Under the pieces are notes generated by a model. That model saw only the letters and a program-made list of their open reading frames with translations. It did not search any database and was not told where the DNA came from. A DNA stretch of 64,000 bases from DATJCV01 sp963707665 (lineage in GTDB: Bacteria > Pseudomonadota > Gammaproteobacteria > Burkholderiales > Burkholderiaceae_D). The position numbers were made by a program, and so were the translations under genes. The first letter of the stretch is position 1, and every line of letters starts with the position of its first letter. The stretch covers positions 186,001 through 250,000 of the forward strand of contig CAVPQU010000018.1 in the NCBI GenBank assembly GCA_963707665.1. Direction: 5' to 3'. Of this stretch, positions 25,648 through 33,554 are shown in pieces.

Positions 25648-25691
25648 CAGCTTGTGCCTTGCAAGCGAAGGAGCATAACGGAGCTAAAACG

Positions 25692-27053
25692 ATGGGTATG
25701 GTAGAAGTGAAAGTCCCGGATATCGGCGATTTCAAGGAAGTGGAAGTGATCGAATTGCTGGTCAAGGCGGGCGATACGGTGAAGGTAGACCAGTCGCTGA
25801 TCACGGTGGAGTCGGACAAGGCGAGCATGGAGATTCCGTCGAGCCATGCCGGGGTGGTGAAGGAATTGAAGGTCAAGATGGGCGACAAGGTGGCGGAAGG
25901 GTCGCTGGTGCTGCTGCTGGAGGAAAGCGGCGCGGCGGCCGAAGCGGCGCCAGCCCCCGCTGCTGCTGCCCCGGCACCCGCCGCTGCTCCCGCTCCCGCT
26001 CCTGCGCCCGCCACTGCGGCGCCGGCGCCCGCTGCACCCGCGCCAGCCGCTGCAATGGAAGAAGCCCCGCGCGCCAGGACGGTGCCGACCGCGGCCCTGG
26101 AGCCGCGCGAGGCGGGCGGTCCCAAGCCACATGCGTCGCCATCGATCCGCAAGTTCGCGCGCGAACTCGGCGTCGATCTGACGCAAGTTGCCGGCAGCGG
26201 CCCGAAAGGGCGCATCCTGCATACCGACGTGCAGAATCATGTCAAGGCTGTCATGGCCGGCGGCGCGTCCGCCGGCGCGGCCCAGGGCGGCGGCACTGGC
26301 CTGGGCTTGCTGCCCTGGCCCTCGCTGGATTTTTCCAAATTCGGCGCCACCGAGTTGTTGCCGCTGTCGCGCATCAAGAAATTGAGCGGACCGAATTTGC
26401 ACCGCAACTGGGTCATGATTCCGCATGTCACGCAATTCGACGAGGCGGATGTCACCGAGCTGGAAGAATTCCGGGTCACGAGCAACGCGGCGCTGGCCAA
26501 ATCCGCCAAGGGTCAGTCCCCGATCAAACTGACCATGCTGGCATTCGTGATCAAGGCCTGCGTGGCGGCGCTGAAGAAATACCCGGCGTTCAACGCCTCG
26601 CTCGACGCCGCCGGCGAGAACCTGATTCTCAAGCAGTACTACCATATCGGTTTCGCCGCCGACACACCGAACGGCCTGGTGGTGCCGGTGGTCAAGAATG
26701 CCGACCAGAAGGGCGTGGCGCAGATCGCGCAGGAGTTGGCCGAGCTGTCGGCACAGGCGCGCGACGGCAAGCTGAAGCCGACCGACATGCAGGGCGCCAG
26801 CTTCACCATTTCCTCGCTGGGCGGGATCGGCGGCACCGCGTTTACGCCAATCATCAATGCGCCGGAAGTGGCGATTCTGGGCTTGTCCAAGTCCGGCATG
26901 AAGCCGGTCTGGGACGGCAAGCAGTTCGTGCCGCGCCTGATGCTGCCGACCTCGCTCTCGTATGACCATCGCGTGATCGACGGCGCCATGGCCGCCCGCT
27001 TCTCGGTCTACCTGGCCGAGGTGCTGGCGGATTTGCGCAAAACATTGTTATAG
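25692..27053 (+). CDS. aceF: AceF, dihydrolipoamide acetyltransferase (PDH E2)
   Basis: A 453-residue E2: one N-terminal lipoyl domain (lipoylated lysine in VESDKASMEIP), an Ala/Pro-rich hinge, a peripheral-subunit binding domain (PSIRKFARELGVDLTQVAGS) and a catalytic acetyltransferase domain ending with the active-site motif LSYDHRVIDGA. ATG 25692 follows GGAG at 25680-25683; ATG at 25698 is possible. Only one lipoyl domain is present, versus three in E. coli. The first 260 bp of the lipoyl region are almost identical to lpdA. Confidence 0.95.
   Translation: MGMVEVKVPDIGDFKEVEVIELLVKAGDTVKVDQSLITVESDKASMEIPSSHAGVVKELKVKMGDKVAEGSLVLLLEESGAAAEAAPAPAAAAPAPAAAPAPAPAPATAAPAPAAPAPAAAMEEAPRARTVPTAALEPREAGGPKPHASPSIRKFARELGVDLTQVAGSGPKGRILHTDVQNHVKAVMAGGASAGAAQGGGTGLGLLPWPSLDFSKFGATELLPLSRIKKLSGPNLHRNWVMIPHVTQFDEADVTELEEFRVTSNAALAKSAKGQSPIKLTMLAFVIKACVAALKKYPAFNASLDAAGENLILKQYYHIGFAADTPNGLVVPVVKNADQKGVAQIAQELAELSAQARDGKLKPTDMQGASFTISSLGGIGGTAFTPIINAPEVAILGLSKSGMKPVWDGKQFVPRLMLPTSLSYDHRVIDGAMAARFSVYLAEVLADLRKTLL
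25704..25963 (+). repeat. lipoyl-domain segment shared with lpdA, copy 1
   Basis: 260 bp that match 27846-28105 with a single mismatch (GTAGAC versus GTGGAC), offset 2142 bp. It covers the lipoyl domain and the start of the Ala/Pro linker, and ends abruptly where the linkers diverge. Confidence 0.9.
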
Positions 27054-27146
27054 GCCGGCCCGGCACATCGTCCGCCTGAAAATGAGCCAGGCTGTTTCAT
27101 TTTTTAGCGGGCGCTGTGGCGGCTCCGTCCTGTTAGGAGGTCGGCA

Positions 27147-27713
27147 ATGACCACCTGCGTCGTCGTCAAAAAGAATTACGAGATTGCGATCGCGTCGGAC
27201 TCCCTGGTGACGTTCGGCGACACCCGCCTGTCCCACGCGTATGAGGCCAATCACAAGATTTTCCAGGTCGGACAGTCGTACATCACCGTCGCCGGCACCG
27301 CCGCGCATTTTCCGGTGATGCGCAAGCTGCTGGCCGACATGGGGGACGACTGCCGGCTGTCGAGCAGGGAAGAAGTGTTCGAAACCTATTCCAAGGTCCA
27401 TCAGATCCTGAAGGAAAATTACTTTCTGAATACCCGCGAGGACGAGGACGATCCTTATGAATCGTCCCAGGTCACTTCCCTGATCGCCAATCCGCACGGG
27501 ATTTTCGGGGTGTATTCGTATCGCGAAGTATTCAGTTTCGAGCGCTTCTGGGGCCTCGGCAGCGGCCGCAATTTTGCGCTGGGCGCGATGCATGCCGTCT
27601 ACGACCGTGTGTCGACGGCACGCGAGGTAGCGGAAGCCGGCGTGCAGGCCGGCGCCGAATTCGACAAGAGCTCGGCGCCGCCGTTTCAGATTTACAGCTT
27701 TTCGACAAGATGA
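27147..27713 (+). CDS. proteasome-like Ntn hydrolase (HslV-related, betaproteobacterial proteasome homolog type)
   Basis: A 188-residue protein. MTTCVVVKKNYEIAIASDS aligns with HslV (MTT start, D18); after Met removal Thr2 would be the nucleophile, with D18 and K37 (EANHKIF) in the positions of HslV Asp17/Lys33. GSGRNFALGAMHAVY matches the HslV GSGGNYALAA region. I read it as the BPH family (betaproteobacterial proteasome homolog), a self-assembling peptidase without an obvious ATPase partner; no hslU-like gene is nearby. AGGAGG precedes the ATG. It sits inside the aceE-aceF-lpdA operon. Confidence 0.82.
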   Translation: MTTCVVVKKNYEIAIASDSLVTFGDTRLSHAYEANHKIFQVGQSYITVAGTAAHFPVMRKLLADMGDDCRLSSREEVFETYSKVHQILKENYFLNTREDEDDPYESSQVTSLIANPHGIFGVYSYREVFSFERFWGLGSGRNFALGAMHAVYDRVSTAREVAEAGVQAGAEFDKSSAPPFQIYSFSTR

Positions 27714-27728
27714 CCGGTGGCGCGATGC

Positions 27729-27748
27729 GGCCCGCAATGACGCGGGCC
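27729..27748 (+). other. GC-rich intercistronic hairpin after the proteasome-like gene
   Basis: GGCCCGC (27729-27735) pairs with GCGGGCC (27742-27748), 6-nt loop, no T tract, in the gap before lpdA. Possible mRNA processing or stability signal. Confidence 0.45.
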
Positions 27749-27833
27749 GGCGAGCGTGTCGACCGGTTGACCGCATCAACACCATCCAACCTTGCGCAGT
27801 ACCTGCGCGGGAAACAACAAACGGAGCGAGGCC

Positions 27834-29612
27834 ATGAGCTTGATTGAAGTGAAAGTCCCGGATATCGGCGATTTCAAGGAAGTGGAAGTGATCGAATTGC
27901 TGGTCAAGGCGGGCGATACGGTGAAGGTGGACCAGTCGCTGATCACGGTGGAGTCGGACAAGGCGAGCATGGAGATTCCGTCGAGCCATGCCGGGGTGGT
28001 GAAGGAATTGAAGGTCAAGATGGGCGACAAGGTGGCGGAAGGGTCGCTGGTGCTGCTGCTGGAGGAAAGCGGCGCGGCGGCCGAAGCGGCGCCAGCCCCC
28101 GCTGCAGCGGCCCCGGCCCCTGCCGCTGCTCCCGCTCCTGCGCCCACCGCCGCTGCGGCGCCAACGGCCGCCAGCTTTACCGGTGCGGCCGACATCGAAT
28201 GCGAGATGCTGGTGCTGGGCGCCGGCCCCGGCGGCTATTCGGCGGCCTTCCGCGCCGCCGACCTCGGCATGGCGACGGTGCTGATCGAGCGCTATTCGAC
28301 GCTGGGCGGCGTCTGCCTGAACGTCGGCTGCATTCCGTCCAAAGCCTTGCTGCACGTTGCCGCGGTAATGGATGAGGCTGCTGCGATGGCCGAACACGGC
28401 ATCAGTTTCGGCAAGCCGCAGGTGGACCTCGACAAGCTGCGCGGCTGGAAAGAAAAAGTGGTCGGCAAGATGACTGGCGGCCTGGCCGGCATGGCCAAGG
28501 CGCGCAAGGTGAACGTGGTGCAGGGCGACGGCCAGTTCGTCGGCCCGCAGCACCTGCAGGTCACGGCGGCCGACGGCAGCACGAAAACGGTGCAGTTCAA
28601 GCAGGCGATCATCGCCGCCGGTTCCTCGGTGGTAAAGCTGCCGTTCATCCCCGAAGATCCGCGCATCGTCGACTCCACCGGCGCGCTCGAACTGCGCCAG
28701 GTGCCCAAGCGCATGCTGGTGATCGGCGGCGGCATCATCGGCCTGGAAATGGCGAATGTGTATTCGACGCTGGGCGCGCGCATCGAGGTCGTGGAAATGC
28801 TGGACGGCCTGATGCAGGGCGCCGACCGCGACATGGTCAAGGTGTGGCAAAAATTCAACGAGAAGCGCTTCGACAAGATCATGCTGAAGACCAAGACGGT
28901 GGCGGTGGAAGCGCTGCCGGAGGGCATCAAGGTCAGCTTCGAAAGCGCCGATCCGGCAGTCGCCGCGCCCGAGCCGCAGCTGTACGACATGGTGCTGGTC
29001 GCGGTCGGACGCAGCCCGAACGGCAAAAAAATCGGCGCCGACAAGGCCGGTGTCGCCGTCGGCGAGCGCGGCTTCATCGAGGTCGATTCGCAGATGCGCA
29101 CCAATGTGCCGCACATCTTTGCCATCGGCGACATCATCGGCCAGCCGATGCTGGCGCACAAGGCGGTGCACGAGGCACACGTGGCAGCGGAAGCGGCGGC
29201 CGGGCAGAAGTCGCACTTCGACGCCCGCGTGATCCCGTCGGTCGCCTATACCGATCCTGAAGTGGCGTGGGTCGGCATCACCGAAGACGAGGCGAAAGCC
29301 CAAGGCATCAAGATTGAGAAAGGCCTGTTCCCGTGGGCCGCGTCGGGAAGGGCGGTGGCTAACGGTCGCGACGAGGGCTTCACCAAGCTCTTGTTCGATG
29401 CCGAAACCCATCGCATCGTCGGCGGCGCCATCGTCGGCACCGATGCCGGCAACATGATCGGCGAAATCGCGCTGGCGATCGAGATGGGCGCCGATGCCGT
29501 GGATATCGGCAAGACCATCCATCCGCATCCGACCCTGGGTGAGTCGATCGGCATGGCGGCGGAAGTGTTCGAAGGCGTGTGCACCGATTTGCCGCCGCAG
29601 CGCAAGAAATAG
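27834..29612 (+). CDS. lpdA: LpdA, dihydrolipoamide dehydrogenase (PDH E3) with N-terminal lipoyl domain
   Basis: A 592-residue flavoprotein. Residues ~1-85 form a lipoyl domain (VESDKASMEIP) followed by an Ala/Pro linker; the E3 core then starts at LVLGAGPGGYSAAFRA. The redox disulfide is in GGVCLNVGCIPSK, the NAD site in VIGGGIIGLEMA, and the C-terminal HPHPTLGES carries the catalytic His. Lipoyl-bearing E3s are typical of Neisseria and Burkholderiales PDH. ATG 27834 follows GGAG at 27823-27826. Last gene of the operon; a terminator follows. Confidence 0.96.
   Translation: MSLIEVKVPDIGDFKEVEVIELLVKAGDTVKVDQSLITVESDKASMEIPSSHAGVVKELKVKMGDKVAEGSLVLLLEESGAAAEAAPAPAAAAPAPAAAPAPAPTAAAAPTAASFTGAADIECEMLVLGAGPGGYSAAFRAADLGMATVLIERYSTLGGVCLNVGCIPSKALLHVAAVMDEAAAMAEHGISFGKPQVDLDKLRGWKEKVVGKMTGGLAGMAKARKVNVVQGDGQFVGPQHLQVTAADGSTKTVQFKQAIIAAGSSVVKLPFIPEDPRIVDSTGALELRQVPKRMLVIGGGIIGLEMANVYSTLGARIEVVEMLDGLMQGADRDMVKVWQKFNEKRFDKIMLKTKTVAVEALPEGIKVSFESADPAVAAPEPQLYDMVLVAVGRSPNGKKIGADKAGVAVGERGFIEVDSQMRTNVPHIFAIGDIIGQPMLAHKAVHEAHVAAEAAAGQKSHFDARVIPSVAYTDPEVAWVGITEDEAKAQGIKIEKGLFPWAASGRAVANGRDEGFTKLLFDAETHRIVGGAIVGTDAGNMIGEIALAIEMGADAVDIGKTIHPHPTLGESIGMAAEVFEGVCTDLPPQRKK
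27846..28105 (+). repeat. lipoyl-domain segment shared with aceF, copy 2
   Basis: Partner of 25704-25963, one mismatch in 260 bp. Such nucleotide identity between paralogous domains, including third codon positions, indicates recent gene conversion or duplication. Confidence 0.9.
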
Positions 29613-29631
29613 AGCGCAGGCCGCACAAGCG

Positions 29632-29661
29632 AAAACGACGCCGGATGGCGTCGTTTTTTTT
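29632..29661 (+). terminator. intrinsic terminator of the PDH operon
   Basis: 8-bp stem ACGACGCC/GGCGTCGT with GGAT loop, flanked by an A run and eight T residues; starts 20 bases after the lpdA stop. Confidence 0.9.
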
Positions 29662-29810
29662 GCCCGGAGTGTTTTAAAGTGTTCGTGCCGGGACAATCCG
29701 CATGTCGCAATGGCGGTAGTACCCGACGCTTCGGGGCGGCGCCGCTTGCGCCCTGCTTCGGTAGAATCGAAATAATCTACTATTGCACCTCGCAAACTCT
29801 TTCCCCTTTT

Positions 29811-31148
29811 ATGCAAAACGCCTTGCTGGTGGTGGCCGCCTTTTTTCTGGTGGCGCTGAACGGTTTTTTCGTGGCCGCCGAATTCGGCCTGGTCAAACTG
29901 CGATCGACGCGCATCCGCACGATTGCCAAAACACAAGGTTTGCGCGGCCGCATGCTGGCCGAGGTGCACACCAGGCTCGATACCTATCTGTCGGCTTGCC
30001 AATTGGGCATCACGCTGGCCTCGCTCGGTCTCGGCTGGATCGGTGAGCCGGCGTTCGCGCGGCTGCTGGAGCCGGTGTTCGGCTGGCTCGGCATCACCTC
30101 GCTGGAGCTGATTCAGGGCATCTCGTTCGCGTTCGCCTTCTTCGTCATTTCGTTTCTGCACATCGTCATCGGCGAACTGGCGCCGAAATCGATGGCAATC
30201 CGCAATCCGGAAGCCATCGGCCTTTGGACCGCCGCGCCGCTCTACGGCTTCTACTGGATGATGTATCCGGCGATCTGGCTGCTCAACGCCAGCGCCAATT
30301 GGGTGTTGCGCGTGGCCGGCCTGGGCGGCGCCCCCGGCCACGATGCGCAATATTCGGCTGACGAACTGAAGCTGATCCTGCGCTCGAGCCGTCCCGGCGA
30401 ACGCTTTACCCGCGACGAATGGAATGTGCTGGCGCAAGCCCTCGATTTCGGCGAACTGGAAGTCTCCGAGCTGATGCGGCCGATCCACGAACTGGTGGCG
30501 CTGGAGCGCGCCAAATCGGTGCAGGAAAATTTGCAGACGATGTATCGCACCCGCTTCAGCCGCTATCCCTACTTCGACACCAACGGCATCGACGTACTCG
30601 GGGTGATCCACTTGAAGGACCTGTTTTTCGCGCGCGAAGAGGGCAAGCCGATTGAAGACCTGGAGAAATACCTGCGGCCGATCCAGTACATTTCGCCGCG
30701 CACGCCGGCGCTGGAAGTGTTCCGCCGCTTCCGCGAGGGCGCGCCGCATTTTGCAATGATCGGACAGGCCGGGCGCAAGCCGCTGGGGTTCATCACCCTC
30801 GACAATCTGCTGGGAGCGATGATTGGCCAGATACGCGACGAATTCCGCCAGAATGATAACGACTGGACCCGGCTCGAAGACGGCACGCTGATCGGTAAGG
30901 GCAGCCTGCCGATCTTTTCGCTGGAACAGCTCCTGGGAGTGGATATCGACAGTCCGGCACTGGACCAGGCGGACGTCGAATCGGTCAGCGGCCTGATCAT
31001 GGTCAAGCTCGGCGACATCCCCAAGGAAGGCCAGCGCATCGAATTCAGCCAGTTCGACCTGGTCGTCAAAAAAATGAGCGGTCCGCGCATCGTCATGGTC
31101 CAGGTCTATCCCAGGCACGGCGAGACGCCCGAAAATTTCCATGTGTGA
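29811..31148 (+). CDS. CNNM/CorC family (HlyC/CorC) membrane protein
   Basis: A 445-residue protein with an N-terminal CNNM (DUF21) transmembrane domain of about four segments (GFFVAAEFGLVKLRSTRIR; HIVIGELAPKSMAIRNPE), a CBS pair (DFGELEVSELMRPIHEL to PLGFITLDNLLGAMIG) and a C-terminal CorC_HlyC domain ending DLVVKKMSGPRIVMVQV. The family mediates or regulates Mg2+/Co2+ efflux. ATG 29811 has no Shine-Dalgarno sequence but gives the family start; the region before it lacks similarity. A paired GGAGTATG element follows the stop. Confidence 0.9.
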   Translation: MQNALLVVAAFFLVALNGFFVAAEFGLVKLRSTRIRTIAKTQGLRGRMLAEVHTRLDTYLSACQLGITLASLGLGWIGEPAFARLLEPVFGWLGITSLELIQGISFAFAFFVISFLHIVIGELAPKSMAIRNPEAIGLWTAAPLYGFYWMMYPAIWLLNASANWVLRVAGLGGAPGHDAQYSADELKLILRSSRPGERFTRDEWNVLAQALDFGELEVSELMRPIHELVALERAKSVQENLQTMYRTRFSRYPYFDTNGIDVLGVIHLKDLFFAREEGKPIEDLEKYLRPIQYISPRTPALEVFRRFREGAPHFAMIGQAGRKPLGFITLDNLLGAMIGQIRDEFRQNDNDWTRLEDGTLIGKGSLPIFSLEQLLGVDIDSPALDQADVESVSGLIMVKLGDIPKEGQRIEFSQFDLVVKKMSGPRIVMVQVYPRHGETPENFHV

Positions 31149-31214
31149 CGACGGGGCATAGGCAGGTGCGCCCGCCGGCGCCGGCATGTCGCCAGGGAGT
31201 CTTTTCGTAATATG

Positions 31215-31277
31215 GGAGTATGTTGAAAAAACTTCTATTTCTTGCCTGAGATAGGCTGTCTATATAGGGAGTATGTG
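31215..31277 (+). repeat. paired GGAGTATG element, copy 3
   Basis: GGAGTATG at 31215-31222 and 31268-31275, start-to-start 53 bp, between converging genes. The 5' box continues TTGAAAAAA exactly as in copy 1. Confidence 0.8.
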
Positions 31278-31321
31278 AAGCCGCAGGGGCTCGAGCGCAG
31301 GCGGCCGGTCGGCGCAGCCCG

Positions 31322-31813
31322 TCAATCGAAATAGCTGCGCGCCGCCTCGAAGCGCTGGGCGTAATAGCGGTTGTCGAGGCGGTCGATGCGCACTCGGCCG
31401 TTGGTGGACGGGGCGTTGATGAAGCGGCCGTCGCCGATGTAGATGCCGACGTGCGAAAACGGCCGGTTCAAGGTGTTGAAAAACACGAGGTCGCCCGGCC
31501 GCAAGGCTTCCCTGGCGATTCTTCTGCCGCGCTGGGCGATATCGGCGGCGCTGCCGCTGACCGTGATGCCGAGCGCCTCGCGGTAGATGTAGGCCACCAT
31601 GCCGCTGCAATCGAGGCCGGCTTCCGGATTCTTGCCGCCGAAACGATAGCCGGTATCGATCAGGCCCAGCGCGTACATGACGACTTCGCTACCCTTGCCG
31701 CTGGCGGCCGGTCGCTCGGCATAGGAGACGGATGCTTGGTCGCGCTGCGGCACGCTGCCGCAGGCTGCCAGCAGCAGCGCGCAGCAGCAGAGAATCCAGG
31801 TTCTGATCGACAT
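31322..31813 (-). CDS. NlpC/P60 family lipoprotein (peptidoglycan endopeptidase)
   Basis: A 163-residue lipoprotein: signal peptide with lipobox LLAAC (Cys18), then an NlpC/P60 cysteine peptidase domain with the catalytic Cys in GLDCSGMVAYIY and His in FSHVGIYIGDGRF. Enzymes of this type cleave D-Glu-mDAP peptide bonds in the cell wall and need to be lipidated by Lgt. It is short, with one catalytic domain and no SH3 or LysM module, like Spr/NlpC. It ends facing the CNNM gene, with repeat copy 3 between them. Confidence 0.88.
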   Translation of the reverse strand: MSIRTWILCCCALLLAACGSVPQRDQASVSYAERPAASGKGSEVVMYALGLIDTGYRFGGKNPEAGLDCSGMVAYIYREALGITVSGSAADIAQRGRRIAREALRPGDLVFFNTLNRPFSHVGIYIGDGRFINAPSTNGRVRIDRLDNRYYAQRFEAARSYFD

Positions 31814-31857
31814 GCCCCCTAGTGTAAGGAAAACCGATGCCGACGGGCAAGCCGGGC

Positions 31858-33060
31858 TCAGTGGCCGAGCTGCTTCAGCACGCCCGACAGCATGGCGATC
31901 ATCTGGTCGATCTCGTCCTCGGTCACGTTCAGGGCCGGCATGAAGCGCAGCAGGTTCGGGCGCGGCGAATTCAGCAGCAGGCCGAGCGGCTGCAGCTCGC
32001 GCGCGGCGTCGACGATCTGCGGGCCGATGTCCTTGCCCAGTTTCAGTGCCCGCAGCAGGCCGGCGCCGCGCTCGCCTTCAAGCCCGTGCTGCGCCGATAG
32101 CTTGAGCAGCGCCGCGCGCAGGTAATCGCCCTTGCGCTGGACCGATTCCAGGAAGCCGTCTTGCAGCAGCGCCTTGGCCACGGCCAGGCCGACCGCCGTC
32201 ATCAACGGGTTGCCGTTATAGGTGCCGCCCTGCTCGCCGGCTTCGAAGCAGGCGATCTCTTCGCGGCACAAGAGCGCACCCAGCGGCACGCCGCCGCCGA
32301 TGCCTTTGGCCAGCGTCATGATGTCGGGCTCGATTCCCGACAACTGGTAGGCGAACAGCGCGCCGGTGCGGCCCATGCCGGACTGCACCTCGTCGACGAT
32401 CAGCAGCAGATTGTGCTTTTTCGTCAGCGCTCGCAGGCCCTGCATGAATTCGGGCGAGGCCGGGATCACGCCGCCTTCGCCTTGCACCGGCTCCAGCATC
32501 ACCGCCACGGTCTTGTCGCTGATCAGATTTTCGACGCTGGCCAGATCGCCCAGCTCGGCTTTCGGAAAGCCGGCCACCTGCGGCGCATACATCGTGTCCC
32601 AGCCGCTCTTGCCGGAGGCAGACATGGTGGCCAGCGTGCGGCCGTGGAAGCTGTGGTCGAAGGTGATGATCTCGAAGCGGTTTTCGCCGGCGCCGTTCGG
32701 GTTGAGCTTGCCCCATTTGCGCGCCAGCTTGATCGCGCCTTCGTTGGCTTCGGCGCCGTTGTTGGTAAAGAAGACGCGGTCGAAGCAGGAATTTTGCGTC
32801 AGCAGCGACGCCAGCTCGATCATCGGCGCGTTATAGAACGCCGGCGACGGATTGATGATCTTTTTGGCCTGCGCCGCCAGCGCATCCTGGATGCATTGCG
32901 GCGAGTGGCCGAGGCAGTTGACCGCCCAGCCTTGCAGGTAGTCGAGGTAACGCTTGCCGGTATGGTCGGTGATCCACATGCCGCTGCCTTCGGTAAACAC
33001 CAGCGGCGGGCGGGGGGTCACATACATCAGGGCGTCGACGTCGTACTGGCTGAATTCCAT
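31858..33060 (-). CDS. class III aminotransferase, acetylornithine aminotransferase (ArgD) type
   Basis: A 400-residue PLP enzyme. PLP lysine lies in IMTLAKGIGGGVPLGAL, the pocket Asp in LLLIVDEVQSGMGRTG, and the substrate/phosphate region in ITFDHSFHGRTLA. Overall pattern fits acetylornithine/succinyldiaminopimelate transaminases, though other omega-transaminases cannot be excluded. ATG 33060 follows GAGGAGAT; in-frame upstream residues are not conserved. An intrinsic terminator and a strong promoter on the same strand lie just upstream, so it may be attenuated or follow a separate small RNA gene. Confidence 0.85.
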   Translation of the reverse strand: MEFSQYDVDALMYVTPRPPLVFTEGSGMWITDHTGKRYLDYLQGWAVNCLGHSPQCIQDALAAQAKKIINPSPAFYNAPMIELASLLTQNSCFDRVFFTNNGAEANEGAIKLARKWGKLNPNGAGENRFEIITFDHSFHGRTLATMSASGKSGWDTMYAPQVAGFPKAELGDLASVENLISDKTVAVMLEPVQGEGGVIPASPEFMQGLRALTKKHNLLLIVDEVQSGMGRTGALFAYQLSGIEPDIMTLAKGIGGGVPLGALLCREEIACFEAGEQGGTYNGNPLMTAVGLAVAKALLQDGFLESVQRKGDYLRAALLKLSAQHGLEGERGAGLLRALKLGKDIGPQIVDAARELQPLGLLLNSPRPNLLRFMPALNVTEDEIDQMIAMLSGVLKQLGH

Positions 33061-33118
33061 CGGGGATCTCCTCGGCAAAACGATGCTGGCAATTCGAAAG
33101 GGGCGCAAAAATGCGTTC

Positions 33119-33145
33119 AAAAAAAAACCACAGGGCTTGCCTGTG
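33119..33145 (-). terminator. intrinsic terminator upstream of the aminotransferase gene
   Basis: On the minus strand CCACAGG/CCTGTGG stem (33139-33145 with 33127-33133) and five-base loop are followed by eight T residues (33119-33126). It ends ~58 bases before the aminotransferase ATG. Confidence 0.85.
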
Positions 33146-33235
33146 GCTTCGTGATCAGGAAACGCTCACGCGCACGGCAGGTCCGCAGGGGGGATCGGAG
33201 CTCGGCGTCGCAGCAGTTGGGCTGATGGTTTCATG
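33119..33235 (-). ncRNA. candidate small RNA or attenuator leader
   Basis: A strong promoter (33242-33270) predicts a start at ~33235, and a good intrinsic terminator ends at ~33119, defining a ~117-nt transcript. I recognise no known RNA family. It contains a possible 22-codon frame beginning at 33234 (MKPSAQLLRRRAPIPPADLP...) with three consecutive Arg codons (CGA CGC CGA). That is suggestive of an arginine-sensing leader before an ArgD-type gene, but the frame would start at the transcript's first bases. Independent sRNA and attenuator are both open. Confidence 0.5.
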
Positions 33236-33241
33236 CGTCCC

Positions 33242-33270
33242 ATATTAGGGCGTTTTGCGCAGTGCGTCAA
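33242..33270 (-). promoter_or_regulatory. strong sigma70 promoter of the candidate RNA
   Basis: On the minus strand TTGACG (33265-33270), 17-bp spacer, TAATAT (33242-33247): close to consensus. Nothing else recognisable lies between it and the plus-strand gene at 33555. Confidence 0.7.
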
Positions 33271-33554
33271 AAGTTTTTGGGCGCCTCCGCCGACGCACCG
33301 ACGGTTGCCGGGCTTGATACTGCGCAGCTTTGCACGGTGCGCGCAGCGGCTAGCCGGAACAAAGCGGTCGATAAATTGCCTTATCAGGATCACATGGAAA
33401 TGGGCTTGGGCTGCGCGCCGGCAGGCGTGGGGGGCGCTTATTCCTGCGTAACCGCCGTCCAGTTGCTGCTGCGCCTGCCGCCTTTATTCTGTGGGAGTGC
33501 CGTCGATTTCGAGTATTGCTCTCACCGCCCTGGGCCATGCAAAAACGCGGATTC

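Noticed and set aside
25961..26060. Ala/Pro-rich tandem codons in aceF and lpdA as a microsatellite
   Set aside because: They are the flexible linkers after the lipoyl domains, normal for E2 and lipoyl-bearing E3 proteins.
27048..31187. A 1379-codon open frame on the minus strand across aceF, the proteasome-like gene, lpdA and the CNNM gene
   Set aside because: It is antisense to four well-supported genes, has low-complexity His/Arg/Gln-rich translation without motifs, and arises from GC-rich third positions.
33271..33554. Short plus-strand frames between the sRNA promoter and the YihY gene
   Set aside because: No ribosome site, no recognisable domain, and compositional bias explains them.
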